A program made the position numbers and the translations under genes. A stretch of DNA of 64,000 nt from Laetiporus sulphureus 93-53 (taxonomy: Eukaryota; Basidiomycota; Agaricomycetes; Polyporales; Laetiporaceae). Shown piece by piece: positions 29,201 through 39,248 of the stretch; the first letter of the stretch is position 1; each line of letters begins with the position of its first letter. The stretch spans positions 186,015-250,014 of the forward strand of contig NW_024468552.1 in NCBI RefSeq assembly GCF_001632365.1. Reading direction: 5' to 3'. The notes beneath the pieces are model-generated. The model was not told the DNA's origin. It was given only the letters and a program-made list of their open reading frames with translations, and searched no databases.

Positions 29201-29755
29201 CGACTCGCTCATCGAGAACGTCACTTGGATCCCCTTCTTGTGAGTCTGACCTTTCTACATGGCCTGCAAGTCCGCTTCAGCGCAATGTTTGACCTCCGTC
29301 GCTTCCACAGCTTCTTCTTCTTTGGCGGCCTCTCCATTCACCTCTCACAAGCTCTGCTCGCGCATCTTTTCTCCTACAACATCACGTGGGGCGCGACGAA
29401 GAAGGAGGTCGAGCGCTCGAACTTCTGGCTGGAGGTGCCCAAGATCCTCAAGCGCTTCTGGATGGCGCTCGTGCTGAGCGTGCTTATCGTCGTCGCGATG
29501 ATCATACTCGCGACGGACCTCATCCCAACTGGATGGCAGATCGTGGTGACGGATTGGGCGGTGATCCTCCCATTGGCGTAAGTCGTGACCTCTAGATGGT
29601 GTTTGATGGCTGCTGACTGGAGTGTAGGATCGTCGTTGGGTGCCATATTTTGTATCCCGTAAGTGTTCACAACTTCTCTTAGCTTCGTCAACGAAGCTCA
29701 TTATTTTATCCAACAGATTGTGCTGAACCCGTGGTTCATGATCTTCTCGTACTGA
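26209..29755 (+). CDS. GT2-family glycosyltransferase, copy B
   Basis: Paralogue of copy A in the opposite orientation; same family and likely role (membrane GT2 making a surface or wall polysaccharide). Fifteen exons give 877 residues: 26209-26256, 26315-26514, 26578-26686, 26742-27126, 27183-27292, 27342-27379, 27435-27575, 27766-28670, 28726-28848, 28903-28917, 28969-29033, 29082-29239, 29311-29577, 29628-29658, 29717-29755. Exon 10 is only 15 nt. The N-terminal domain is followed by helices (FALLVTTPFLFCVSLFFS), then the catalytic region: LPVYKE, NMNYGLAL, VDSDT, SEDFDMAL and DDELNRWQKYSYG. C-terminal helices include FFFFFFGGLSIHLSQALLAH. All junctions are in phase. The start MDYDAYDA is the first ATG shared with copy A. 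Confidence 0.93.
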
Positions 29756-29972
29756 GTTTACATCGCTATTCTCGGACTCTGCCAGCATTTCATCCTGCCC
29801 CTTCTCCACCGGACCATGTTCTATGCGAAATTTCCGCGCATGTCGTAACGCCTGTACCTGTGGGTCTCCGCCGCATTCAGCTTCAGACTCTTTGACAAAA
29901 TCGTACTTGCTCGTCGAGGACTGTACTCATGCAAATACCGCCCCTCTCTTTGCAGACACGTTCTCTGTCTGA
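29756..29972 (+). pseudogene. untranslated former C-terminus of GT2 copy B
   Basis: Behind the stop the frame goes on as VYIAILGLCQHFILPLLHRT and FYAKFPRMS. It meets a TAA, continues RLYLWVSAAFSFRLFDKIVL, and after a one-base shift reads VEDCTHANTAPLFADTFSV before a final stop at 29970-29972. This is about 70 residues of membrane-protein-like sequence now cut off. The first TGA replaces what is plausibly a TGG, and the TAA a CAA. Confidence 0.7.
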
Positions 29973-30090
29973 AGACTCGACCCTTCGCTGCTGCTCTCTC
30001 TGTCTTTCATGGTTGGTACTGATGAATTATTGGTGGACACTTTGTGTGATTGGCTGATCTATATATGTGCGTACTTACAGCGAGGGTCTG

Positions 30091-31342
30091 TATAGTAATT
30101 CTACCTTTCCTGACCAGACACAACGCTCGCGAAGTGTGCACTGCCGAAGACGGTGAGTTGTGAGTCAGTCTCAGGGGTTCCTCGATAGAAATACGGGAAA
30201 GAGCCCTTCATGGTTGATCTGCACACCAGAAAGCGTTACATGGAGATGACAGGTCGTCAGAAGTCGGAGGTAAGGCCAGAGAATAATTATGTATAAGATG
30301 TAGGCAGCTCCCACGACACACATTTCTTGCAGATATAGAGATAGTATGCGGGATTTGTCGGTTGAAAACCATCCAAGAGCCGGAGAGTGTAGGCTGTGGC
30401 TCGTTGTAAACTGCGCGTGCGTGATACTGTATGCAATAGGCATTACCATGCAGCTCAGTAGTGTGAAGCTGCAGGTAATCTATAAACCCACAACCAACGA
30501 TAGGTCACGTCAAGCTTACTGAAGACATCTAAAGCAGTTCAGCTTCTCCCAAAGCGCGCATTCGAGGAGTCGGATCAGGTTGGACTGCGCGAGTATCCGG
30601 CAACAGAGGATCGTGCTCCGTGGGACTAGTTGTGTCATGTTCTACGTCGTCGGAGTCGCGGGTGCGGCTGAAAAGGCATAATTGTTCCGTGAATGTGTGG
30701 CCTGAAGACACATCGACGATCAGCCGTCCTCTCCAGCACTGAGCGTTTGTTATTTCGTGAGTACTGACGGACACTAGCAAAATCGAGCGAGATCCCTGCA
30801 CAGACGTCGAGACAAGCCATACACGCAACAGAGACGATGCTGTCGAGGACTCCGTCAGACATGGGTTGCCGTTGATGGCGAAGGCCAGCCAACGCCGCAC
30901 AGTGACAGTGGGCAGTAGGGATAGCCTCGAGGGCGCTTGGAGGCGTCGTCTGCTTACTAAGCAGAAGGAGACGCGCTTGTGCGTCAGGTCCTGCGCCACC
31001 GACGCGTCGCGTCCGACTTTTCCTCGACTGTTAGCTCGTCACTCAATTCGGCGGTCTTTTCATGAAGCCTGATCTTGAATTGAAATGAAATACACCCACA
31101 TATGATGCTCATTTACATCACAAAAAAAGTGGAGCTTAGATGTGATTTCTAGAACTTACTAGGATTTCTAAGTCAAGACAAAATATGCTTGTACCGACAG
31201 ATGTATACAGAAATGCCGGTAGATGGTGATAGCATACAGAGCAACTCAAAGCCAACAGTCAGTAAGATTCATACAAGCACAACTCACACATAAAGAGAAC
31301 AGAATACAAACTGAACTCAACGTTTCTGCAACACCACAAATC
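30091..31342. other. intergenic, one weak minus-strand frame
   Basis: No recognised gene. A minus-strand frame ending at 30529 is open for about 155 codons and ends in a natural-looking polar tail (PTEHDPLLPDTRAV), but it has no ATG at its start. It would need an upstream exon or be a relic. From 31080 to 31340 the sequence is AT-rich and looks like a 3' region. Confidence 0.35.
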
Positions 31343-32469
31343 TCAATTCTGCATGGTGAGCTGAGCAAATCCATCCTTCAGAACCAACAGTTCGAAGGGC
31401 TTGTTCGTAATGTGATGCTCAATAAAGTGCTCCCAGTCAAACTGGCTCGCCAGGATACACAGTCGAGTCATATCCTCAATCCCTGAGGAAACGAAGCGGA
31501 GCAATAAATGTCCCAACGGGAGCTTCAGTGACGAGAGGAACTTGTACAATTCTTCCATGCGGTTGAGTTCCTCGCCATGCATCCTTGCGGATGAACAGGG
31601 TTCGCCTCGCAATGTGACGGACATAGCCGTGGAGGTTGGCAGGCGGGAGCTCGACGAGGAGCAGGCCTGCGACATATTTGTCGAAGTCGTCACCTGCTAA
31701 CAAACATCGATATTGTCATTACAATACTAACTGCATGATATCAGCCACATACCGAGCTAACCGTCCTGCGCGACACTGCGGAGACACTTGAAGTCGGAGC
31801 CGCGACCTTGGAGGTCACGGCTCCGACTTCCAAGTTGCTCTGCGACCGCATCTTACGCACCCGCTCCCGGTTGGGCGTGATTGGACGAGCGACCATGGAA
31901 GTAGCCTGTTTGTGAGGTAGCTTCATGACAAGCCGATCAGGTTGGGAGCTTAAGTCATTACGCTTACCTTTCGGCTGATGCCTGCAGTCCTCGCGCACTG
32001 AGCCTTCGACCGATTAGCGGACCGTTCAGTTGCCTGAACATGCTGGGCGAGGTACTTCTGAGTGAAAATGTGGACCGGCCACATATCAAGGTAGCGCTCA
32101 GAATCTGGCCATCTCAGCTTGACCTTTGGTGACCAACAAGGGTTAGACCATGGAGCTATCATTCTAAGCAAACGAGAACTCACCTCATCGTAATGATTTG
32201 CCAAGTCATGCTCTTCTTGGCAGGTTATACGTTTAGAGTGATCTAAATGAATGCTCGCGCAGACGCGGACAATATCCTGTGCATTGGCCAAACCATACAT
32301 GATTGAGCGGCTTGATCTCTTTAAGATGTGTGCTGGAAGACACTCACTAGGAATTGTTCAAATTTTGCTTCGCTGATACCCATCTGCTCTCTGAGCGACT
32401 TATTCCCCAAACGCGACGTATACAGCGGGATGACCTTTGCGCGAGGCTTCGGAATTCTTCCTGGTACAT
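31343..32469 (-). CDS. unnamed basidiomycete protein, 5' end uncertain
   Basis: Minus-strand gene of several exons joined by short GT-AG introns. Visible parts in order: KVIPLYTSRLGNKSLREQMGISEAKFEQFL, DIVRVCASIHLDHSKRITCQEEHD, RWPDSERYLDMWPVHIFTQKYL...ATERS, a basic PNRERVRKMRS linker with Ser/Val repeats, and a helical C-terminal part (EELYKFLSSLKLPLGHLLL ... DWEHFIEHHITNKPFELL). The layout resembles hypothetical proteins common in Agaricomycetes; no catalytic motif is seen. The start is unclear. The ATG at 32469 gives MYQEEFRSLA but lies one base out of frame with KVIPLY, so either the start lies elsewhere or the gene has a frameshift. Confidence 0.6.
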
Positions 32470-32709
32470 GAGAGCGTGCGTGGGGACCTCCTGCCGTGGG
32501 ACATGAGTGTATGCTTGTTCGGAATGACGAGGGACCACCTACTGGGCATCCTTCGTGAGCTGGATTCAATAGAGTTGAAAGGCGTTGGTAGTAATAGTCG
32601 AGAAAAGAAACACGGTGACTCCATGTTCAATTCTGAACATAGAGCACTTGACTTCACGGTGCTTCGAATTCTCATGAGACCCGTCGCGACGCGTTTGGCC
32701 TTGCTCGGT

Positions 32710-32715
32710 CACGTG
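32710..32715. promoter_or_regulatory. CACGTG site in a divergent promoter
   Basis: A CACGTG hexamer (GGTCACGTGAC) lies 70 bases upstream of the NUG1-like start, in the gap between the unnamed minus-strand gene and this GTPase. It could serve both. Confidence 0.35.
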
Positions 32716-32784
32716 ACTGACCAGTGAAACTGGTAGCGCCTGGGTAGCGCCCGCCTTTTGGAAGTCTCGCTCATTCACAACGTT

Positions 32785-35054
32785 ATGGGCAGAAATAGTG
32801 CGTCGGGTTTACCCAAAAAAATTCCGGAGCTGATGAGAATCCTGACAGAGAACCGTAAACTTGAGGTCCCTTTGAGATCAAGTACGTTGCGGTACAGAAA
32901 GCTCGGCAAATTTTCATCTGACTGGCTATCACAGAGCTGAAGAAGGACCCTGGTGTTCCCCGTCTACCCAGCCTCAAAGTCCGTAATGTGGAGAAGAGGA
33001 TGACCCGCCCGGTATGTGTCTCGCGATGTGGATTTAAACGCGTGCTGACGTTGGCATCAAGCATCCTGGTCCTCATACTACGGACCCGGACGCGGAAATG
33101 GCTGAAGAACCCACCCTCTCCTCACTGGCTGCCACCTCTGGGAACTCGACACCTACGGAGAGCAAATTCTCTACTGGACCATCATCGTCTTCAGGACCGG
33201 TCAAGACTAGAGAACAACTGCGCAAGCATTATATTCGCTCACTGCACAAGGTCATCGACGAAAGCGACATCGTCCTCATGGTGCTGGACGCACGAGATCC
33301 AGAAGGCTGTAGGAGTCGACTGGTGGAGGAAGAAGTCAGGCGCAGGGAGAGCGACGGGAAGAGGCTGATTTTCGTGTTGAACAAGATCGGTGCGTCTGGT
33401 CCCTCCTCGTCCATGGAATATCTGCCAGATCTCGCTGGCTCTTCCAGACCTCATTCCGAAAGAGAATGCGCAGGCATGGCTGCGGCATCTCCGCCACACC
33501 ACCCCTACCCTCCCTTTCCGCTCGGCCACACAACATCAGCGGACGAAGCTGTCCTCGTCCACCGCACCTGCGCTAGTCCGTCTACTGAAAGCGTATAGGC
33601 CAAATCCTGCACAGAGCATGACCGTAGGCGTTGTCGGATACCCTAACGTCGGCAAAAGCAGTCTTATCAACAGTCTCAAACGCTCTAAGGTAACAGTCCC
33701 TCACCGTGGTATTTTTTGCGTCTCATTGTTCTATACAAGGTCTGTGCAGTTGCCGCGCAGCCTGGACACACGAAGGAGCTGCAATCGGTTCAGCTCGAAC
33801 GCGGTCTCCGTATCCTTGACTCACCAGGAGTTGTCTTCGATGACGACGATTTCGATGCGAGCAAGAGCAAGTCCCGGAGCAATGTCCTGTTAAGGAATGT
33901 CATCAAGGTCGAGGACATTGATGATCCGATCTCGTTAGGTTTGTTGGATGTTTCTCTATTTATAGCGTCTTTCAATAGTTCATGTTGAATTTAGTGGAGG
34001 AGATTGTCGCAAGGACAGATCCTGAGCTTTTGAAGAAGATCTATAATCTGCCACAAATCGGTTCTACCCTCGAATTCCTGACGATGCTAGCGCTGACCAC
34101 TGGCCGACTAATGAAGGTATAAATTGGCATAATTCACGCGTCTGTCTGCTCACATCAAGTTACCGATATAGGGCGGCACTCCTGACCTGCTGGCCGCGTC
34201 TCGAATAGTTCTGACCGACTGGAATCACCAGAAGATACCGTACTATACCGTGCCTCCTACAGTACACCCCTCGCTTATACCGTCGACAGTCAAGGCGGGC
34301 GGAGAGCTGACGGTGGCTCCCGGTGCAGAGAACGTTGGGCAGGCGCAGATCGTCAGCGAGTATTCGAAACCTTTCTCGTTAGAGGGGCTATTTGGCGCTG
34401 CCGATGCCGGCGCATTCGGTGAGGCATCGGGTCCAGACGCGATGGAGCTCGAACGTGAAGAGGAAGTTGTGGACGAGATGGACGAGGACGGGTAAGCATT
34501 TCTACTGTGTGGTTTCTAGTGGCGGGTTCGATGGTACTCTGCTTCGATGTTCATCGAGTCGAGTTTGCGAAGAGACCAATCGTGCATGCCTAACCTCAGC
34601 GGATGCTCGTTCCTCGTAATGGCGCTACCAACATTGTCAATTCTTTGCTTCTTCGTTACTGATCAAAGGTCTTCTTCGTGGTGATAGGAAACGGATGGAG
34701 TCAGATGATCTGGCACCCATCATCCCCCGGAAACGTTCGCGCAGCGCATCGTCAGGAGACCTGGAGACGGAGGCTATCCCACAACCTGTCCCTGAATCGA
34801 ATTTGCGCCCGCCGCCGAAACGGCTCCGGCGCTCGCACGAAGTGCCTGACTACAATTCCCCTGTGGATGAGCATACTCGGCGGACGATGGCGAGCGCGAA
34901 CCCTTTGAGTCGGCACGTGCTCAGGAAGGAGGCGAAGAAGGCGCGGCGAGCCGCGACGAGGGCGATGAATGCACAGAAGGCGGGCGCGGGAGGTATGGAA
35001 GTGGACGATGACGGCGGTTTGGCGACGTCATTTATGGCTGGGGTGGCCGGCTAG
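32785..35054 (+). CDS. NUG1: NUG1/GNL3-type nucleolar GTPase
   Basis: Circularly permuted GTPase of the YlqF/MMR_HSR1 family, acting in 60S ribosome subunit assembly and export. Eight exons (32785-32881, 32935-33011, 33062-33389, 33448-33689, 33740-33938, 33995-34116, 34172-34491, 34688-35054) give 583 residues. The permuted order is visible: VLMVLDARDPEGCRSR, then G4 LNKID across an intron, then G1 GYPNVGKSSLINS, then G3 DSPGVVFDDDD. KKDPGVPRLPSLKVR, a family-like KDPG(I/V)P motif, lies N-terminal. The C-terminal tail has a basic KKARRAATRA patch and acidic stretches. The usual very basic N-terminus before KKDPG is short and weakly basic here, so the first exon is the least certain part. Confidence 0.88.
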
Positions 35055-35961
35055 ATTGTGGGTATGTAGGTTCCTGCAATCTGATTGATACGTCTTTCTG
35101 TGTTTCCTCGCTGGCATACGCTGTGGAGGAGCGAGAATGCACTCATATATCTACTCTGCGTTATTGGAGCGCGATTACATGCGTATTACTCGACAATTCA
35201 CATTTGTCGCATCAGATGGTCAGTACATGTCTCTTCGAGAGTTATGCTGATCAATACCGTCAAAAAGCCATCCTGTAGGTTGCCACCAGGATTAATGCCC
35301 TTCGTTATTGATTTCCTTGGAGACGCTGACTATGTTTGTCTTGATGTAGGGAAAGACGCCATGGGGAGCCGCCGCATCCCTAGCGTCTTGGCAGGCCGGA
35401 GCTTTTATTGCTGACTTTCCGGCAGGATCATGAAGGGGTTCGGTATGCAGCAACTTCTGGGCAGGGGAGGAACAATTGTTTGAATTGAATCTTGCCTTGT
35501 ATGGAAAGCCTCTCACAACGCTGTCACACCAGATTTTGATTCTTAGGTAGTTTTCGCAGAGATTGACCTTCTTTCGCAACTGAGTGGAATGCTGATCGCT
35601 GCTGTTCCTTCGTGCGCCGCAGTAGAGGGCTTTAAAGGGTCAGCTATTGATTGAACCGAGCTGTAAAAGCGAAGCTTACCCAGCAAGATTCGCAATATAT
35701 GACGAACATGTCGGTATCTGATACGGTCTTCTCTCAACATCTAGCGTGCTATGACTCGGACAATCCTAACGGACACCCTGATCGCGGTCCGACAGGCCTC
35801 TCGCTTCACGATAAGGTTTCTAAAAGCGATCCCTGCTGTATTCAGAGCCCATGATTTGATCGGCTGCAGGTCTCGATACCGGCTTGGTAGCCGTACAAAA
35901 GGACATTCCCTCCATAAATGCTCGTTCGTCTGCTATCTCTCTAAAGGTCAGATCCATCGCC
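35055..35961. other. intergenic between NUG1 and the MFS gene
   Basis: About 900 bases, no gene seen. It should contain the NUG1 3' UTR and the promoter of the transporter. Confidence 0.4.
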
Positions 35962-38903
35962 ATGCCTGACCCATTGAGTTCTGCCTACAAGGATGACTCG
36001 CTGTCCCCCGTCGCATCGCTCGCGAAGGACGGAGAGCTAGAGAAGGCAGTTGAAGTTGATACCTTCGCGGACGGCAATGTCGGCCTCAATGAATTCGAGG
36101 CTGCAAAGAACGCTGGTGTGCGTGTCACCGCTGCCGAGAATAAGAGGTCTGTTGCTTGTTCCCGCCTTTCGAATGTATTGACTTCATCGATCTCCGATCT
36201 GCAGGATCGCGATGAAGATCGACATATGGATCCTTCCCATGGTGCGTGCGCTGAGGCGCGTTGCATTCATTCTGCGCTTCTAAATGTCTTTATATAGTTG
36301 TGCATCTCGCAAGCCCTCAGTATCGGTTCGTATAGTTCTTTTTCTATGCTATTCTCGCGATGAACTCTAGCGTGTGGCAATGAACAAAAGTGGATAAGAC
36401 CGCGTAAGCTGGACTGTCTTTGTTTCTGACAGATGGGGTTTATCGTGCTCGCAGGCTCAATTACGGCAATCTGTACGGTATGAAGACCGACCTCGGTGTT
36501 ACTGGTCAGCAATTCGATTGGTTCGCCAGCGGTAAGTACAATATTTGATTTTTACGGGCAGTTCTCATCTCCAATTCCTTGCAGCATTCTAGTAAGCCTG
36601 TTCGACTAGGTGCCCTGGATCATGCTGATGCATCTATAGCTTCGGATATCTCATAGGGAATTACCCTCAAGGCTGGTTGCTGCAGCACTACCATTCCGGA
36701 AGAGTACTCGCCACAAGTCCGTTCTAGCCAATATGTTCTAGAGACTATAACTCATAACGATGTCGCAGTGACTGCCATCTGGGGCGTTATTGTTATATGG
36801 CAAGTCTGCATAGTATATCTCCTATTCGTCAATTATTGTCCTTACACTTCTTGTAGCATCGCTTCCGCTAAGTCATTTGGTGGCGTTCTAGCTGCATAGT
36901 ATGTCGAATGCCATCTACTATGTGCACAAGGCTAACATGTCTGTAGTTTCTTCCTCGGTATCATCGAATCGATTGTTACGCCTGGGCTCACCCTCCTTAC
37001 CGCGATTTGGTATGCTCAGCCTGAAGTACCTTTGCGCACCATGATATGGTATTCTTTCAACGGCTTCGCAGGCATATTCGGCGGATTCCTCGCGTACGGC
37101 GTAAGTATCCAACAACACTTAGCGGCTCACGCGTATTTATGCTCGGCTCAGGTGGGACACATCCGGCATCCGTCTTTAGCCAGGTGGAAATACATCTTCC
37201 TAATCCTGGGTGCGATCAGTCTGGCATGTAAGCCTTATTCTTCGTGTTCATTTCCCTCAGAGACTGGAGTGTTACGATCTCAATGCGTAGACTCGTTTAT
37301 CCTCTGGTTTATGATGCCCGATTCACCTGTCGGCGCACGCTTTCTCACGAAGGATGAGAAACTCAAAGCCGTAAAGCGTGTTGCTGAAGCGAAGAATGGT
37401 ATGAAGAACATCGAGTTCAAGACCTATCAAGTCCGTGAGAAGTTCGAGCTTTGCGTAACGTCCACTGAAAGGTTGTTTCTGCAGATTAAGCAAGCGATAC
37501 GTGACCCCAAGACCTGGCTTCTGTTCATTGCGGCAATTGCTGCACAAATCCCAAACGGGTAAACGAGTCGGTATATGTTTCTTTCACCGTTGATCAATAA
37601 TCGACAGGATTGTATCCAATTTTTCGACGATTGTCATCAAGGTCGGGCCTTTCCGCACTCTCGGCCATGTTATCTAATAAAGACACCCGTCCGAGTAGGG
37701 TATGGGCTTCACTACTTTGCAAACGACATTGTTGGATGTCGCATCCTCTGGCGTGCAAATTGCCAGTCTCCTCGTTGCAGGGTAAGAGCATCATTCTCAG
37801 GTGTGACGAATGATTAAAGGTGGAATCCAGACTTATCACCACTTACATCAAGAACTGTGAGTTGCCTCGACACGTGCTATTGCCACTAGCTCTCATCGTC
37901 ATTTTCCTGATATCAGCGCGTGTGGTCACTATGGCTGCTGGAAACATCACTTGCATAATCGCTGCAGCCTGCCTAACGTACTTACCGTCTGACCAGAAGT
38001 GGAATCGTCTCGTGGCTTACTGGTTTACCTCGTTTCAGGGGAGTATTCCTTGCGAATGCTTTCGTCTTTGAGTGCTGACGTACCTGCAGTCAGTTGGCTT
38101 CTCGCTGTCCTTAGTCATGATCTCGAACAACGTGAGCTATGGAGACCTTTATGTGCCTCGCGTCGCTCAGGTTGATCTACAGATTGGCGGGTACACCAAG
38201 AGGACGTTTACCACGGCTCTTACCTTCGTCGGTGTACGTGTCGAACTCAATGGCCCATATATAGTGAGCTGACGCGGGTCGAATGCAGTACTGTATTGGC
38301 AATATCATCGGACCTCACTTTCTTATCGTCAGTAAACATCGCTGCTAAAGGCTAGTACTAACCGGCGAATAATTCATCCAGTCGAGTGAGGCTCCCACGT
38401 ATCATACTGGAACGAGGGCGATGTTTATTGGTCAGTCTTCTGCCTGGGAATTTCGCAAACAATTGCTGAAACCAGTTTACAGGCTATGTCATTAAGACTG
38501 GTAGGCGCACCGCGTCGTGACTCGCTATACAATACTTAACACTTCCTGATAGCCTCTCTCATTCTACTTGGCCTCTACATGTGGTACAGAAACGTGAAGG
38601 TGCGCCTATCTTTGTAGTTGCTCACGATAAACCCCCTTGACTTCAGTTGAATATCATATGTAGAAAGACCGCGAATACGGTAAGGTCTCGACTTATGAAG
38701 ACGAGCTGAAGGGTGAAGGTCAGAGGAGTCTTTTTTATATCTTCTTGTGTACTCCCTCCTCACGAACGTCGTAGAGGCCGGCATGCATGATCTCACAGAA
38801 TTTGAGAATCCGTATCATCGGTAAGTCCCCGAATTCATCCGATATGCATAATATTTCTCACTGCTACTTCCTGTATCTTGCGAATTTCAGATACGTTCTT
38901 TGA
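35962..38903 (+). CDS. MFS transporter, Dal5-like anion:cation symporter family
   Basis: Plasma-membrane permease of the ACS/allantoate permease type; the substrate (small organic acid, vitamin or ureide) cannot be told. Twenty-six exons give 521 residues when joined in phase. Family marks: VDKTALNYGNLYG in helix 1, FGYLIGNYPQGWLLQ, TPGLTLLTAIWYAQPEVPLRT, WKYIFLILGAISL, LPDSP-like MMPDSPVGARFL, RDPKTWLLF, GGYTKRTFTTALTFVGYCIGN near helix 10, and a charged C-tail. Exons 4 (13 nt, 36391-36403), 6 (7 nt, 36585-36591), 22 (18 nt, 38483-38500) and 26 (13 nt) are tiny. One intron starts with GC (36800). The donor after exon 17 is GG (38039-38040) instead of GT; without splicing there, the frame stops at 38071. 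The gene may therefore be impaired. Confidence 0.82.
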
Positions 38904-39143
38904 ACTGTTGATGCCTCCACGCGTTCCATTCAATGCATCATGATTCGTAGGAGAAGATTCCGCGTGTTGTAATGAATTCAATGTTCGCGAGTCATTGCCT
39001 TGCCTTCACTATTCCTCTCCCCCCCTCCCCATAACTTCATTTTCCTTTACATATCACTAGAGTTAGAAATAGAAGTAGGATCTCGTGTGTACCTGTGCCA
39101 TGGTGATGCTACTGTCGACCTGGTTAATAAGCGTTGCAAGTCA

Positions 39144-39193
39144 ATCTAATCTAATCTAATCTATCACCCTGCAACTCCATCTAATCTAATCTA
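39144..39193. repeat. CTAAT microsatellite
   Basis: Two runs of ATCTA/CTAAT units (39144-39163 and about 39178-39193) are separated by a short unique piece. They lie 56 bases upstream of the WD40 gene start, probably in its 5' UTR or core promoter. Confidence 0.8.
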
Positions 39194-39248
39194 TATCCTG
39201 AACTCGATACCATTGTGATCGCCGCAATCAACGTTGTCGACGCCGTGC

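Larger units (their letters stand above)
24595..30090 (+). repeat. inverted segmental duplication, arm B
   Basis: Plus-strand partner of arm A (1440-6890, minus). The match starts near 24595, runs through the GT2 upstream region and the complete gene, and fades near 30090 (shared GCGTACTTACA at the edge). The arms face away from each other and are separated by about 17.7 kb holding unrelated single-copy genes. Confidence 0.9.

Noticed and set aside
30529..30999. 155-codon minus-strand frame as a gene
   Set aside because: No ATG starts it and no second exon is evident, so it is only mentioned in the intergenic entry.
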